This document shows, piece after piece, positions 37,561 through 49,500 of a stretch of 64,000 bases of DNA. The notes below the pieces were generated by a model. The model was not told where the DNA came from. It was given only the letters and a program-made list of their open reading frames with translations, and ran no database searches. The stretch is from Lottia gigantea (taxonomy: Eukaryota; Mollusca; Gastropoda; Lottiidae), in the NCBI RefSeq assembly GCF_000327385.1, contig NW_008708555.1, positions 1,349,754-1,413,753 of the forward strand, written 5' to 3'. Every line of letters starts with the position of its first letter. Positions within the stretch are counted from its first letter, which is position 1. A program made the translations under genes and the position numbers.

Positions 37561-39559
37561 TTCTGTCTTTCAAAGTTATTTTACTTAAATACTAAAATGT
37601 TTACTTTGTGCAGTTTTTGTTGAAAAGTAAACAAGTTTTTTTAGGTTCACGGACAATTTAAACTTTACTAGTTGATGATTAATTTGCACTTTGCACTGAA
37701 AGAAAGCTGAGTAAAGTCTTCATGATCTAAGTAAACCAGGGAGCTTGTAACTTTAATGTTTGTTTTTTGAAATAAAATGGAGTTTTGAATAAAGGAATAT
37801 TCTAAGTAAGCTTTTATAACTTACAAAATATAATGATCTAGGGAACTGAGGATGAGCTGAGCTGAGAATTTGACAATTGGAAAGAATTGCCTGTGAAACC
37901 TCCCTTCACAAGTATGTGGCCCCTCCCATAGAAACACTGTCTACATGATAAGTACTGTGAGGATTATCCATAGGGATTTAGGGCATCTTTCCCCTTTCAG
38001 AAAACCTGATGCCAGGCTGGATTATTCATCTCAGTATCATCTTTCAGGTCCATAAAAGCTGTTTCAGCTCTTAGCAAAACATCCAAAAATCAATCACAAA
38101 TTAAGAGTTTTAAGTAAAAACATGTTGATTTTGTTTTCTACTTTACAATGGTTCTCTATGACCTTGAATTACCCTTGATAGATAAGATATAGCTGCACTG
38201 ATAATCAGAAATTATTTGGCATTTCCTGAAAGTCAGAATCAGGTTACAGTGCCAATGCCTGATAAAACATGCAGCTTTATGAGATTACTGGAACCAATTT
38301 ATCTCAAAGACAAAAGTAGGGCCTGTTCACCTAACCTAAACAAAGTATATCGCACAAACATTACATGTGCATTGAATGTTATCTGTACTGGATGATAAAG
38401 TAAATGTTTGTTTTGTCTTCTGTAGAGTGAAAAATGTTGAACTGGCAATTTTAGAAGAAAATTTTTTTGATTCGAACAGATTTGAAGATTAAATATTTGC
38501 CATTCATGTCTGGCTGGAGCTCTAAATTAGGGTATTGATCTTTAGGAATTTTGTTCATGGTTATTTTATCATCTTCTGTTTGAGTCTAAATTTTGTATAA
38601 AAATTGGTCTAATATCAGCCATCAGCCAACTCTAAAAACCTTTGATCCGTCATATAAGGAAGAAAGAAAAGAAACCATAAACATGTTCAAGATCAGTTTT
38701 TATGATGAAGGCAGTTTACAGGAGACTACATGATGATCTTAAAGTCAAAGGTTAGGTTATTTTTTATTGTTACAAAGTGTTTTTTATAGTCTTGGTAGCC
38801 TGGACTATGTGCTACTTTTATTTATTACCTTATCATCTAAATAGTTTTTAATTGTTTCAATTTTTTCCTGTTTGCTTGTTCTTATAGTAGTTGGTCCTGC
38901 TACTGACTATTGTTTTAACAGTAAAATCTTTCATTTTGTTTCCTTGACCGGTGCTTTTGTGTACCAGTCTTTACTTATATTTTATGTTTTTGTCCATTGA
39001 GTTGACCCCTCTGCCCCCTCTTTGGCTCTGCCACTAGTAAGGGCTTTGTTTCCCAACATAATATGATTAGGACCACAAATTTTCGGAATGCCAAAATTAT
39101 GGAAATGACTTGAATTTTGAAAGTAATGGAAAATCAAAGAATTATTTGAATTGATAAATCTATGTCCATCATCACTTTCAATTTAACTAACTGCCGAATG
39201 TATTTATCGTTAAATAATGTTATTACAGCTCAATACTTCCTGTTTAGATTTGAATTTTTTTGGTGAATTACAACTAAATTAGATGACCATGTTTTGTATG
39301 AAGAGTTTATTTCCTATACTGGTACTTGAATATTATATCATTGTTATTATTAATTGTTGTAGAATTATTATTTGAAATTTAATATTATATAATTATGATT
39401 AATTGTTGTACAATAAGTACCGGTATTCGAAATTTGAACATTTAAGTTTATATTATTTAACTTCCATTTTCTGTGGAAAAAGACTATAATCCTTCAGCAC
39501 AGAGTATGACTAAGACTCTTAGAAAGAGTGCCAAAATTGAGTGTGGCCTGGCTTTGCCC

Positions 39560-39908
39560 CCCTCCCCCAATTTTAAATATTTTTTCTTAGGAAAAAATTG
39601 TCTATAGACCCCCTTTTTAGCTAAGCCAATCAGTAATAGTGTTCATAGCTCATCGTCCAAATTTGAGCCATTAAATCCATGTGTGTCCAGAATTATCTGT
39701 GTTTTAATGTAAAAATGACGACTCGTTATATTAAGATACTGTGTGATATATAGAAAGGACATATATAGAAATAGCGAGTAAAATTCCTAGTTTGAGATAT
39801 TTTTGAAGGAATTATACGAATTTTGTACATTTCTTGTACTTCTGAAGACTATGTACATATATTCAAGACTCAAACCAACCCCTGAAAATGACACATCTTT
39901 CCCTTTAA
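39560..39908 (-). mobile_element. TTAA-flanked MITE, reverse copy (family 'agggacaggt')
   Basis: Ends in tttccctttaa at 39898-39908 and carries, reversed, the inner words of 43687-44037: gttcatagctcatcg, catgtgtgtccagaattatc, atgacgactcg, tatatagaaatagcgagtaa and ttcttgtacttctgaagact. The far end near 39560 is decayed. Confidence 0.6.
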
Positions 39909-40895
39909 GATGACCAGAGTTAAACTCTGAAGTTACTTTGTCTAACAATGTAGAACTGTGTAGTCAGTGTTCATAATTAGGGATTTATTAAGGTGATGAA
40001 AGATCAGACTGGTACTGAGGTAACCAGGGAAATAGTCAGACAGTGTTGGTATCTCTTATCTAAATTACTACTGTAAATGTCTGGATAACTGAGATAAACC
40101 ATGTACCTGGAGATTAAACATCAATAATCGTCTTTAAAACCAGACTGAAGTATTTAAGATAACAGTGATTTAATAACAGTCTTGATGTTCTAGTCTTTAA
40201 GTGTGATCATCCAGTGAATAGTCAACAGATGTGTGTTGATAAATGGTCTGTAAAGTGTAAAATATTTACAGCTGGCCAAACAGATGGACAAATATAAGAG
40301 AGCAGACTGGTCATGTATTCTCGAAATGATCTTGGCACTAGGTTGTCCTGTGCCCTAACTTCTAATTCTGTTTCTAGGATATTCTAGCTCTACGATATTT
40401 TTGAGAATATATGGCCTGAACTGAATCAGAACTAGACCAGTCAAGCATCTCATATATTAAAGTCAACTTTCATGCTAAGAATTTTTGTAGAGAGAATCCA
40501 GCCTTTTATGTGAAAATTTCATAGACCTCAATATTCTTTTCCCTTTGATATCATATCTTATAGTTATAGCAATATGGAAACATCTTGATATGCTGCTTTG
40601 ACTCTGTGAAAAAGAATGGCAAACGGAAGAACAAGATGGAATTTACTCTATTTTTAATGTATCAGAAAGTCAGAAATGTCTTTGATTCCAAATGATTTGC
40701 AGTTCAAGCATGTCTTTTACATCTTGCTGTTATCAAAACTTTGGTCAGAGGTAAGTTTCTAACTAGAATCTAGCTATATGAGGACTGGTGTTTCTATAAA
40801 CAGACAATAGCACCACAGTGGACCACCCTCCGGAATATAATCTAGAGTTAGGTGATATCTGTTGTTTCTAAAGATACCAATTAGTTTAGGGTTTA

Positions 40896-41112
40896 CAGAA
40901 ACAGTAAATCAGACCACAGTACAACAGAGAATAACCCTCTGAAATAAACAGTTAGGTGGTGTCTGATGTTACAGAAACAGTAAATCAGACCACAGTACAA
41001 CATAGAATCATCCCTTAGAGTTTGGTGATGTCTGATTTTTCAGAAACAGTAAATCAGACCACGGTACAACAGAAAATCATCCCCAGAGTTTGGTGATGTC
41101 TGATGTTTCTAT
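40896..41112. repeat. Tandem repeat of 69-76 bp, about three units plus partials
   Basis: Cagaaacagtaaatcagacc starts at 40896, 40972 and 41041, each time followed by acagtacaaca-type sequence and agtttggtgatgtctgat. A more diverged partial unit lies upstream near 40800-40865. Confidence 0.65.
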
Positions 41113-41825
41113 GATCTAACAATTATGGTGGGGTTACAGTAGCTAATTGCCCAGTAATGTAATGTCTGGTAAAACAGAAAGAGGTATATATTGTATACTT
41201 ACATGATGCCTAGTGTTATAAAAGGAGTGAAACATTTCTAAATTCTTAAATTTTAAGAAAATTTGATTTTAGACCTTCAGATGTTAAATTGAAATTTAAA
41301 CTACAAAGTGTAAGTTGAATTACACTAATCAATAAACCTAATTGTATAGTTTATGAATGAAGGGTTTAAAGTGGAACAAAATAAAGTACAGGTTGGTTTT
41401 GGTTAAATGAACATTAAAGTGAGAGAGAAGTTTTGAAGTTAACTGACCTAATTATTTCTGGTACAATACCTATTCTTAGCTGTCTTTTCTACATCTTTTA
41501 CTTTGATTTTGAAATGCCAATTGAACACTTAGCGAATGAAATTGTGTCAGGAAAAAGAATTATTCATCATGACTCTTATATAAAAGTGTGTTCAATTTTA
41601 AATATTTTATCTTGATTTGAGAAAGTTAGAAAACTGTACCAAATTTGAATAATATGATTATATATAGGTTGAATTATTAATGTAGATTTGAAATGTAGGA
41701 CTATCTAATATTCAATCTTCATGCATCAATAACACATTTAAAGAGAAGAGAATATTTCAAAACTTTGTAACTTGTAAAGATATTCAAAGATGACCTGCTT
41801 TTACATCTGTAAAGCCTTCGTCAAA

Positions 41826-42030
41826 TTAAAGGGTTAGTAAAGAGGTTTTCTAAATTTGTTATGTGTATCAGGGACACTGATAGCATCAATTTTCACCATT
41901 CCAATTTTCAATCAGACGTCTGTGGTTCCTGCAATTCCACTAAAACTAAGTGTTTGATTATGCTTTATCACTTAAGGACTTCGTGATTAGTCATAAAACA
42001 CCTAGTTTTAGTGGAATTGCAGGAACCATG
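41826..42030 (+). mobile_element. TTAA MITE with inner hairpin (family 'gattgtaaagagg')
   Basis: TTAA, then agggttagtaaagaggtttt, then gggacactgatagcatcaat and cctgcaattccactaaaact. The last is repeated in reverse at 42001-42028 (agttttagtggaattgcagg), so the inner part folds back while the outer right arm is missing. Confidence 0.6.
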
Positions 42031-42329
42031 TTATGAGTTTCCTGATACACTGATTTCCCAGATTATCTGTACCCATTTACAGCCGGGTCAACTGGAATTA
42101 TGACTGAAGATGACTTATTCAAGGTCATCGGACTTTCTCCTATTTTGTTTCAATTCATTCCCTTTAACTTAATAAGAAGTATCATCTATGTATAAAAATG
42201 GACTATATATAAAATTGTGAATGAAATTGAAGAAATCGTGTCTCTCTGCTTGTTATTTGAGGGCTGACTGAAAAGTTTTGTGCTGAACCTGGAAAAATGA
42301 TACTGTATGTCTCTTATCCCCAAAACTCT

Positions 42330-42402
42330 GTCTTCATTATAGCACACATGGTGCAGAAAAGTAGGACCTAAAACTCCATTCATTTCATGTCATTTCATTT
42401 AT
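42330..42402 (+). mobile_element. SINE 3' end fragment
   Basis: Contains cacatggtgcagaaaagtag, gacctaaaactccattcatt and tcatgtcatttcattt, i.e. only the last ~70 bases of the SINE family. Confidence 0.55.
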
Positions 42403-42779
42403 CCTCAGGCAATTTTAAGGTGCCTCTCCTTTCCAGATAAAGAGATCAATATTAACAGTAAGAAACTTTTTCTCCAGCCCTCCTAGAAGTATGCCAGTCC
42501 ACTCATCCATCAAATAAAAATATATATATATATATCAAACACAAAACAGGTCACTTTTATACTTTTTATCTTTTTTTTTGTCATTTCTGTCTTTTCTTTG
42601 GATGAATTGAGGTAATGAACTTTTTTTTTATTTTCAAAAGAATGCTAATTTTTGGGCTCAGATTTCATATGAGTAAATTAGAGACAAAGAAGGCTAAAAT
42701 TTGATGGTAAGTGAATGCTATTACTGATAAGCATAGAATCCTGTTTCTGAGACCATGGTACTATTGGTCTTTGAAAATG

Positions 42780-43229
42780 CATCTTCACTATGTCAAGCTA
42801 TTACAAACTTTGTACTAATAAGTATGAAATTTGCAATAGCTTGACATTGTGAAGATGAAGTTAGTAATAGCTTGACATTGTGAAGATGAAGTTTGTAATA
42901 GCTTGACATTGTGAAGATGAAGTTTGTAATAGCTTGACATTGTGAAGATGAAGTTTGTAATAGCTTGACATTGTGAAGATGAAGTTTGTAATAGCTTGAC
43001 ATTGTGAAGATGAAGTTTGTAATAGCTTGACATTGTGAAGATGAAGTTTGTAATAGCTTGACATTGTGAAGATGAAGTTTGTAATAGCTTGACATTGTGA
43101 AGATGAAGTTTGTAATAGCTTGACATTGTGAAGATGAAGTTTGTAATAGCTTGACACTGTGAAGATGAAGTTTGTAATAGCTTGACATTGTGAAGATGAA
43201 GTTTGTAATAGCTTGACATTGTGAAGATG
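42780..43229. repeat. 31-bp minisatellite (13 units) built from a foldback terminal repeat
   Basis: At 42827-43229 exactly 13 head-to-tail units of 31 bp occur (unit core agcttgacattgtgaagatg followed by aagtttgtaat). They are nearly identical except for the first two units and one with cactg. Upstream, 42780-42810 is the same 31-mer in reverse orientation (catcttcactatgtcaagc...), so the locus is a foldback element whose right end was amplified. Open frames on the minus strand cycle through three frames because 31 is not a multiple of 3, and they are not coding. Confidence 0.85.
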
Positions 43230-43686
43230 TCAAAAATGTTGAAGCATTTAAGATTTTACTTGTGAAATATTTTGGACATCTTTTGCACAATTTAAAACTG
43301 ATCTGTTCTGAAATTTGAGAGTAAGTTGGTAAAATGAAATACAAAGAATACTTTGGGCCATAAGTTATAGATCATAATAAGCAAAGTTTTTTTTTCTATT
43401 TTAAATTCAGTCAATTTGGTCATTTGTATTGTTAATATTTATGTCTTGACATACAGAGAAATTTTTTTATTATTGTACAATATTTAAAATATATAAATTG
43501 ATGTAGTTATTTTGCTAAATCAGTCGTTATAAAAATAATTTGATTGTTATTTGGCCCCCAGCGAGTAATATTATAATTAATACATTATTTGAGATATAGG
43601 TCACAAATTATAATCATAAACATTTTATAGTTTATTTTCTTCTTCTTTAGAATGATTTGGAAATTAATATTTGCTGCCGTGTTCAG

Positions 43687-44037
43687 TTAAAGGGACAGGT
43701 GTGCCATTTTGGGGGGTTGATTTTAATCTTGAATATATGTAAATAATCTTCAGAAATACTAGAAATGTACGAAAATCACATAATTCCTTTAAAATTTCTT
43801 CAAACTAGAAATTTTACCCACTATTTCTATATATGTCTTTTCTATATCAGAGTATCTTAAAATGACAAGTCGTCATTTTAACATTTAAACGCAGATAATT
43901 CTGGACACACATGGATTTGAAGGCTCAAATTTTGCCGGTGAGCTGTGAACACTACTACTGATTAGCTCAGCTAAAAAATTCCAATTTCTGAGACTAAAGT
44001 ATGATTGGTCAAAAGAATGGCCTACCTGTCCCTTTAA
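43687..44037. mobile_element. 351-bp TTAA-flanked MITE with 14-bp perfect ends
   Basis: The ends ttaaagggacaggt and acctgtccctttaa are exact reverse complements. The interior has gtgagctgtgaacactacta and atgattggtcaaaagaatg. It is the fullest copy of the family also at 13260-13480 and 39560-39908. No transposase frame, so it is non-autonomous; its ends suggest a transposase using TTAA targets, which is not in this window. Confidence 0.75.
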
Positions 44038-44404
44038 GGAAAATTGAATCTTCAGAATGTGTTTGAACATGTTTCTGCACTATAATATATAAATATATAC
44101 ATATGTTTAAATAGTTTCTAGTATATGGTTGATGAATCTTATATTTGATCAATGACACTTATTCATGTATTTCTCCTTGGTCTTTTCAACATGTCTCAAA
44201 CATATTTACATACAAAGTTACATATTCTGAATGTAAACCTCATACTTGGGACAATAAAAATTGAAAATGTCACTGGATTTTCAATCTCCCCAGTTAACAG
44301 GATTGCATATCGTTTTCATTTGTAATTATGACCACATGCTCAAAACTCCTGAATATTATATGAATATAGAAAACCTCTCTTGTATGACAAAGGTGATTTT
44401 GATT

Positions 44405-44600
44405 GGTATAAATTTTGGTGGGGTTTAGGGTTCATGTTTTGCTTGGTTGGTTGGTGGTTGGAAAATCCAGTCAAAGTTGGTATTGCAGACTAGGTAGTTG
44501 GATCTGGATCAATTGGATGGGTTGGTACTATTGGGGTTTTGGGAGGGAGGGGGGGGGGGGGAGTTGGGGGACTTGGGTGGTCTACAGATGGTTAGAAGAG
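44405..44600. repeat. GT/G-rich tract with 13-G run, G-quadruplex candidate
   Basis: Ttggttggttggtggttgg is followed by gggagggagg and an unbroken G run at 44549-44561, then ttggggg and ttggg. At least four G-runs lie within 40 bases on the plus strand. The open frame across it is glycine/tryptophan-rich only because of this composition. Confidence 0.6.
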
Positions 44601-45212
44601 TAAATAGTTTACATATTTGGTGTTAAATGGCTTTAACAGAATCTAGTTTGGAGTTCATGTGTTGCTTTTGTAACTTTTAATGTTATAACTACATGTTACA
44701 TAGTGGCTTAGGAAATTAAAAAGTCCATGCATAACATAATCTAGTTTGGGGCTTATGTTTTTCTTGGTTGTGGTTGGTAAATAACAAGTTCAAGTCTGGT
44801 TCTACCTAAAGATGGTATGGCTGTCTCGCTTCCAGCTAAAGCTGAAATTGCAAACTAGGTAGAATTCGGTAGTTGGTAGGATCTGGTTTGGTTGATTGGA
44901 GGGGAGGTGGGTGGTGGCCTTATGACCAGGGAATTCTGGTAGAGTTGTTAAGCTGGAAGCAGGGTCTGGATCAATTCAATTTCCTGTAAGGTAAGGGATA
45001 CTGGGATGTTGGCTGAGTAAGTAAGATACCTTGCTCCTACATAACAGAATATAGCATAAAGAGGTTAGATCCCTTAAAATACCATTTAAACTTATTGAAT
45101 TATTGATTGCCATTTAGTTGGGAACATTATGGTTATCTCTTTCTGAAAAATACATCATTCTGATTTAGTCAGGTATATGTCAGTGATTGGCTAAATGAAA
45201 TGGTGGCTCCCT

Positions 45213-45595
45213 AGGGCTGGGTATAGATGGCAGACTATCGATCAATAATCGATTAATAATCGAAATAATTTAATTAAGAAACCCTGTAAATAATACATTA
45301 AAAACATGCCAAAATTCTTAATTTCATGGTTTATTTGTACATCATAGAGGTATATATTCTTGCTTTGATCAGTTATTATAGTTTACTGTGGGTATGTTAT
45401 GTGCCGAAAGGAACCTACTGTGGGTATGTTATGTGCCGAAAGGAACCTATGTGGAAGAGATTACTACTTGTTAATGGGTACAGTGGAGAAAATGTTACTT
45501 TGACATACAATCGATTATGAAATTTGGTAATCGATAATCGAAATTATAAATTCCTAGCGATGATAATCGATTTCGATCATTTTACCCAACCCTTA
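45213..45595. mobile_element. hAT-like non-autonomous element with ATCGAT-rich ends
   Basis: The left end is agggctgggtata, then tatcgatcaataatcgatta. The right end reversed is agggttgggtaaaatgatcg, then aaatcgattatcatcg. An agggntggg terminus followed by cgat-rich subterminal repeats is a familiar pattern of short hAT elements. The interior carries a 32-bp direct duplication (gggtatgttatgtgccgaaa, at about 45390 and 45422). No transposase is present and no clear 8-bp target duplication was seen. Confidence 0.55.
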
Positions 45596-46518
45596 ATGTG
45601 GATAGATATTGCTTTGTGAAATATTCATCTTTATCCATACATTTCTATGGTTTGAACATTGAACATTGATGTATATGAAATAATATCTGTTTTAATCCAG
45701 TGTAATATTTAAGGTATGTGAAATGAGAGGTTGAAGGATTTCACAATAGGTCAGTCTACCTGATAACATCCTAGTTTGACAGAAATTCACTTGGTGAAAA
45801 GGTCAGATGGAAGATGTTTATGATAAATAGTTTAATTGTTCTGATTGTCAATATATCAAGGTTAATGAATGATTTGTTTTATTTTTAATGATTTTATCAA
45901 AAGGTCAAATTGAGATATTTTATTAATATAAAACAGAATTTCAAATATAGATATTTTGGATTTGGGATATACTCAGTCAAAGGTAGAATTAACAGGTGCT
46001 TTTTTTATTTATCTAATGAACCAAACAGGCAAATTTATGGTTTTTATTGGATTTATTATGTAGGATGTTTTTTAAAGGATGGATTATTTTAGAAAGATGC
46101 TGTTAACAATTTTGGAAACTAATGTTCTTGGTCAAATATTGACTAATTAAGATTGAAATTCACAAAGCATTTTCTATCCACTTGGTTGTATTCAAGTGAT
46201 CCTGAATTATTGAACCTCTCAACAATGCATCTTCTTTGTCATTTGAGGTTGATTCACTTCTGAAACATTGTTGAGTATTTATGATACCAGTGTACCAGTA
46301 ATTTGAAATCTGGCTTCAGGACTGGCTTTTGAAGAGATTTTCTTTCCTATTTTAACATATAAATGATTTTAATTTAGGTTCATTATTATTCTAAGAATGG
46401 TTTGATGTCTGTTTCAATTTTTTTTTTCAGAAGTTTTTTTGCAACACAGAATATATACATATATATATTGGAAAGCAAATTCTTAAAAATGTCTTTTTTT
46501 TTGTAATTTCAGAATAAT

Positions 46519-46539
46519 ATGAAAGGATTAACAGATTAA
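46519..46539 (+). promoter_or_regulatory. Six-codon uORF in the DAAM leader
   Basis: In the exon that begins at 46513, ATG AAA GGA TTA ACA GAT TAA precedes the DAAM start by 18 bases. It is short and would allow reinitiation. The flanking gattaacagatttaaggatt is internally repetitive. Confidence 0.5.
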
Positions 46540-46557
46540 CAGATTTAAGGATTAACG

Positions 46558-49500
46558 ATGCCGGCTAAAAATGGTTTTTGTTGGTGTTTGGGAGGAACAC
46601 GCCCTCCAGAGATCAAACATTCTATGGATACGGAAGGAACATTAAAACCTATGGAAGTGGATATTCCCATGCCAACAGATGAAGAGGAATTAAACGCCAA
46701 GTTTCAAGAATTAGTGGTAAGAATTCTATTGTGCTCATCCTTTGGATGATTATCAATCTAATTTGAAATGCAGATCTAGATCAATCTGTATGTTCCTGAT
46801 GATTTCAAATCAAAAGATTGATAGTTTCCTTCAATAATTAGAATGAATTAATTATTTTTCTATAAGTTGAGTTTAACCAAATTGATAATGTATCAGAATT
46901 TTCTGGCCACCATCTGTTTCACACTCAGCAGGACTAGTCAAAATTTACCAAAATATACTTACAGTTGATTGCTATGTTTTGACAATAAAATAAATTGTGG
47001 CCTGAAAACTAAAAACATATTTATTTTGTTTCTCTGATTTTGACCGACATCACATATTAAAATTGATAACCAAGCTATATGTTGACAACTTTCTGATATC
47101 ACCCAGCATGGTCTATCATATATTCCAAGATTAACATTTATTTGAAGTATCATATTTTGGATGTCAAATCTTGTTTTAAGATTCATTTGTCTTTAAAATC
47201 CCACTATCTCCAAGGCCCAGTTTGATGAAAGAACTACAAAACATTACACATATTGTGTCATGATTTGAACATCAGATATATTTTTTAAAATCCAACTTTT
47301 TTCATGTTTTTTTCTAAAAAGAAGCTACTTTTTATTGCACATTTTGATTAAAGATTTCCTAGAATTACTGCGGGATATGACCAGAATATGCAACATTGAA
47401 AGTGAAGTTTGCAGATTAACAATAGTGGCCTCTTAGATTTGCAGGAGGTTATGACCTTGGCATTCTATGAAGCAGTCTTTTTTTTTTACAAAACTCCAGT
47501 TTGCGAAACACCCGATAGTACTCTGTGATAGCAGTTGACGCCTCACTTTTGAAAGTGCACATAGGTAATAATTAGAGTATATTTATTCCAATGGTGAAAT
47601 AATAATCACGATATTGATATTTCAGGCGGAACTAGATTTAGACAAACCTCACCAGGAGGCGCTGTACAGCTTACCAAACGAGAAAAAATGGCAGATCTAC
47701 TGTAGCAAGAAAAAGGTCAGTTTTGTTTCTGGTATCTGATATTGGACAATTAAACCTACCAAGTGGCATATTTGGCACCATGCCTCCCTCAGGCCATAAA
47801 AAAGGGAAAATATCACTTCCAAAATTGTGTTAGATGTATCCTCTGGCTTCTAGTTAAGAAAATTTTCCCTAACCTCCTCACCCCCATGATCCCAACCCTA
47901 ACTAGAGCCCTCTAGAATCCGCAAAGGGATGCCAGGCTCTGATGAGGGCAAAATATGCCCTTCTTGTAACTTCTGCATTGAAAATGGTGATACAGTCCTT
48001 TACCAGATTTTATATCATTGGTCTTGTGGATCTCTATTCTTTCCTAATTAGGAGAATAAAAGAGAGAGAGAACTTAGATCTGAATATTGTGTGATAGCTG
48101 ACAAAATCTTGGATTGATTGACTGAATGTGACCTAATTTCTATATAGTTCTATCATGTCATCAATTTTGCTCCATTAACCTACTGGACTGATTGTATAGA
48201 TTTCTGTGGTGAACAATAGTTCTTAACAATCTATATTCCTCACATCTCTATTCAGTTTTTATCGCCAGAGATACATGCTAGACATTGAGAGAATTCTTGA
48301 GACTTTGATTAGTGAGTAATCGTTTATTTTGATAATTTGTCAAGGCACATGTCATTCTTATCTTTAATATCATCAACGGATTACCAATAAATAATCTGGA
48401 GTTGCTGGTTTAGAGAGGTTAATTAACTAAAGATTATCTTCTTTGGGATCTGATTTACATGTCGGATTGCAGTTTATAGTGGGTCCTGTTTTTTTTTACG
48501 GGTTTCTTTCTATAGATTATCTAAGGACTTTTTGAATATGCTGGTATAGAGGGGATGTTTACAGAGGGTGTGGTTGGGAGGGCTTTCAGTTTCTCTGTAT
48601 TTCTCATTTTATTCAGAGAATCTTAGGCACAATGACATAACCTAAATTTGAGTTCCGTCTTGTCATCAAATTTCCCCCATGGCCAACTAAACTATACTTA
48701 ATATAATTGAGAACTAATATAATTGAGAAGTATAAGAATTGTCAAGATTTTATCTCTCTGAAGGCGACACTTTCTTAGAATTCCGAATCAATATCCGTGG
48801 CGTAAGTTAAGTAGAAGTAACATTGTTGATTGGTCAACTGTCGCTGGAGGCTATTCTCTACAGAATTAACAGAAATCGAGTTATTTCACTCCAGCTGGAG
48901 TCACCATGATTTTATATTAGTTACCAGACAATGATGGATCTCTTTTTATTTTGGTTTCCATGGAAACAATGAAATTAGGCTTGAACTGAGAATTGCTTGG
49001 AATTTGTTTGATTTAGTGGATCTGTCTTTATTTTGGTTTCCATGGAAACAATGAAATTAGACATGATAGGAATTTATTGTCTTTATTGGATTTATTGTTC
49101 AGTTTTCTCTGGTATTAGATTTGACAATATAAAACATTATTCTTGAATTTTGTTTCATGGGCATAATGATATAATGAATTTACATTTGATAGTATTAAAT
49201 AGCAACTAGATATCAAACTTGTTAAATTGGTTCTACCTAAATTTTATAGACAACAGGGACTTATATAAAAATAAACTCCCCAAGTAGTGGTTATCTCTTA
49301 AAACTCCTACATCATATTTCCTCTATATCCCAATTCACAGAACCAAGTTTCTACACTTTTGTCCATGTTAATATTGAAGTTAGATTTATGAAAGTTGTGT
49401 TGTTGAAATGGGCAATCTTAGTAAATTCATATAACTGAACTTCAACAAATATATGGACTACTATATCCTTTTAATGACATAGATTATGAAGGAGAAGTGG

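Larger units (their letters stand above)
24721..46512. other. 22-kb gap between KIF6 and the first DAAM coding exon
   Basis: No exon with convincing protein similarity was found on either strand. The gap holds the elements listed separately: foldback and TTAA-type MITEs, SINEs, a hAT-like element, tandem repeats and a G-run. The stretches 29500-33300 and 37600-39500 look like unique AT-rich DNA to me. Because the first DAAM coding exon begins at an acceptor (46511-46512), part of this gap must be a 5' UTR intron of DAAM, and its promoter may lie anywhere in it. Confidence 0.6.

Noticed and set aside
42827-43229. CRISPR-like array of 13 identical repeats
   Set aside because: The 31-bp units are contiguous with no spacers, the setting is an animal genome, and the unit equals a transposon end; it is a minisatellite.
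42793-43344. 183-codon open frame on the minus strand
   Set aside because: It is a by-product of a stop-free 31-bp unit cycling through three frames; the peptide repeats every 31 residues and has no splice or start support.
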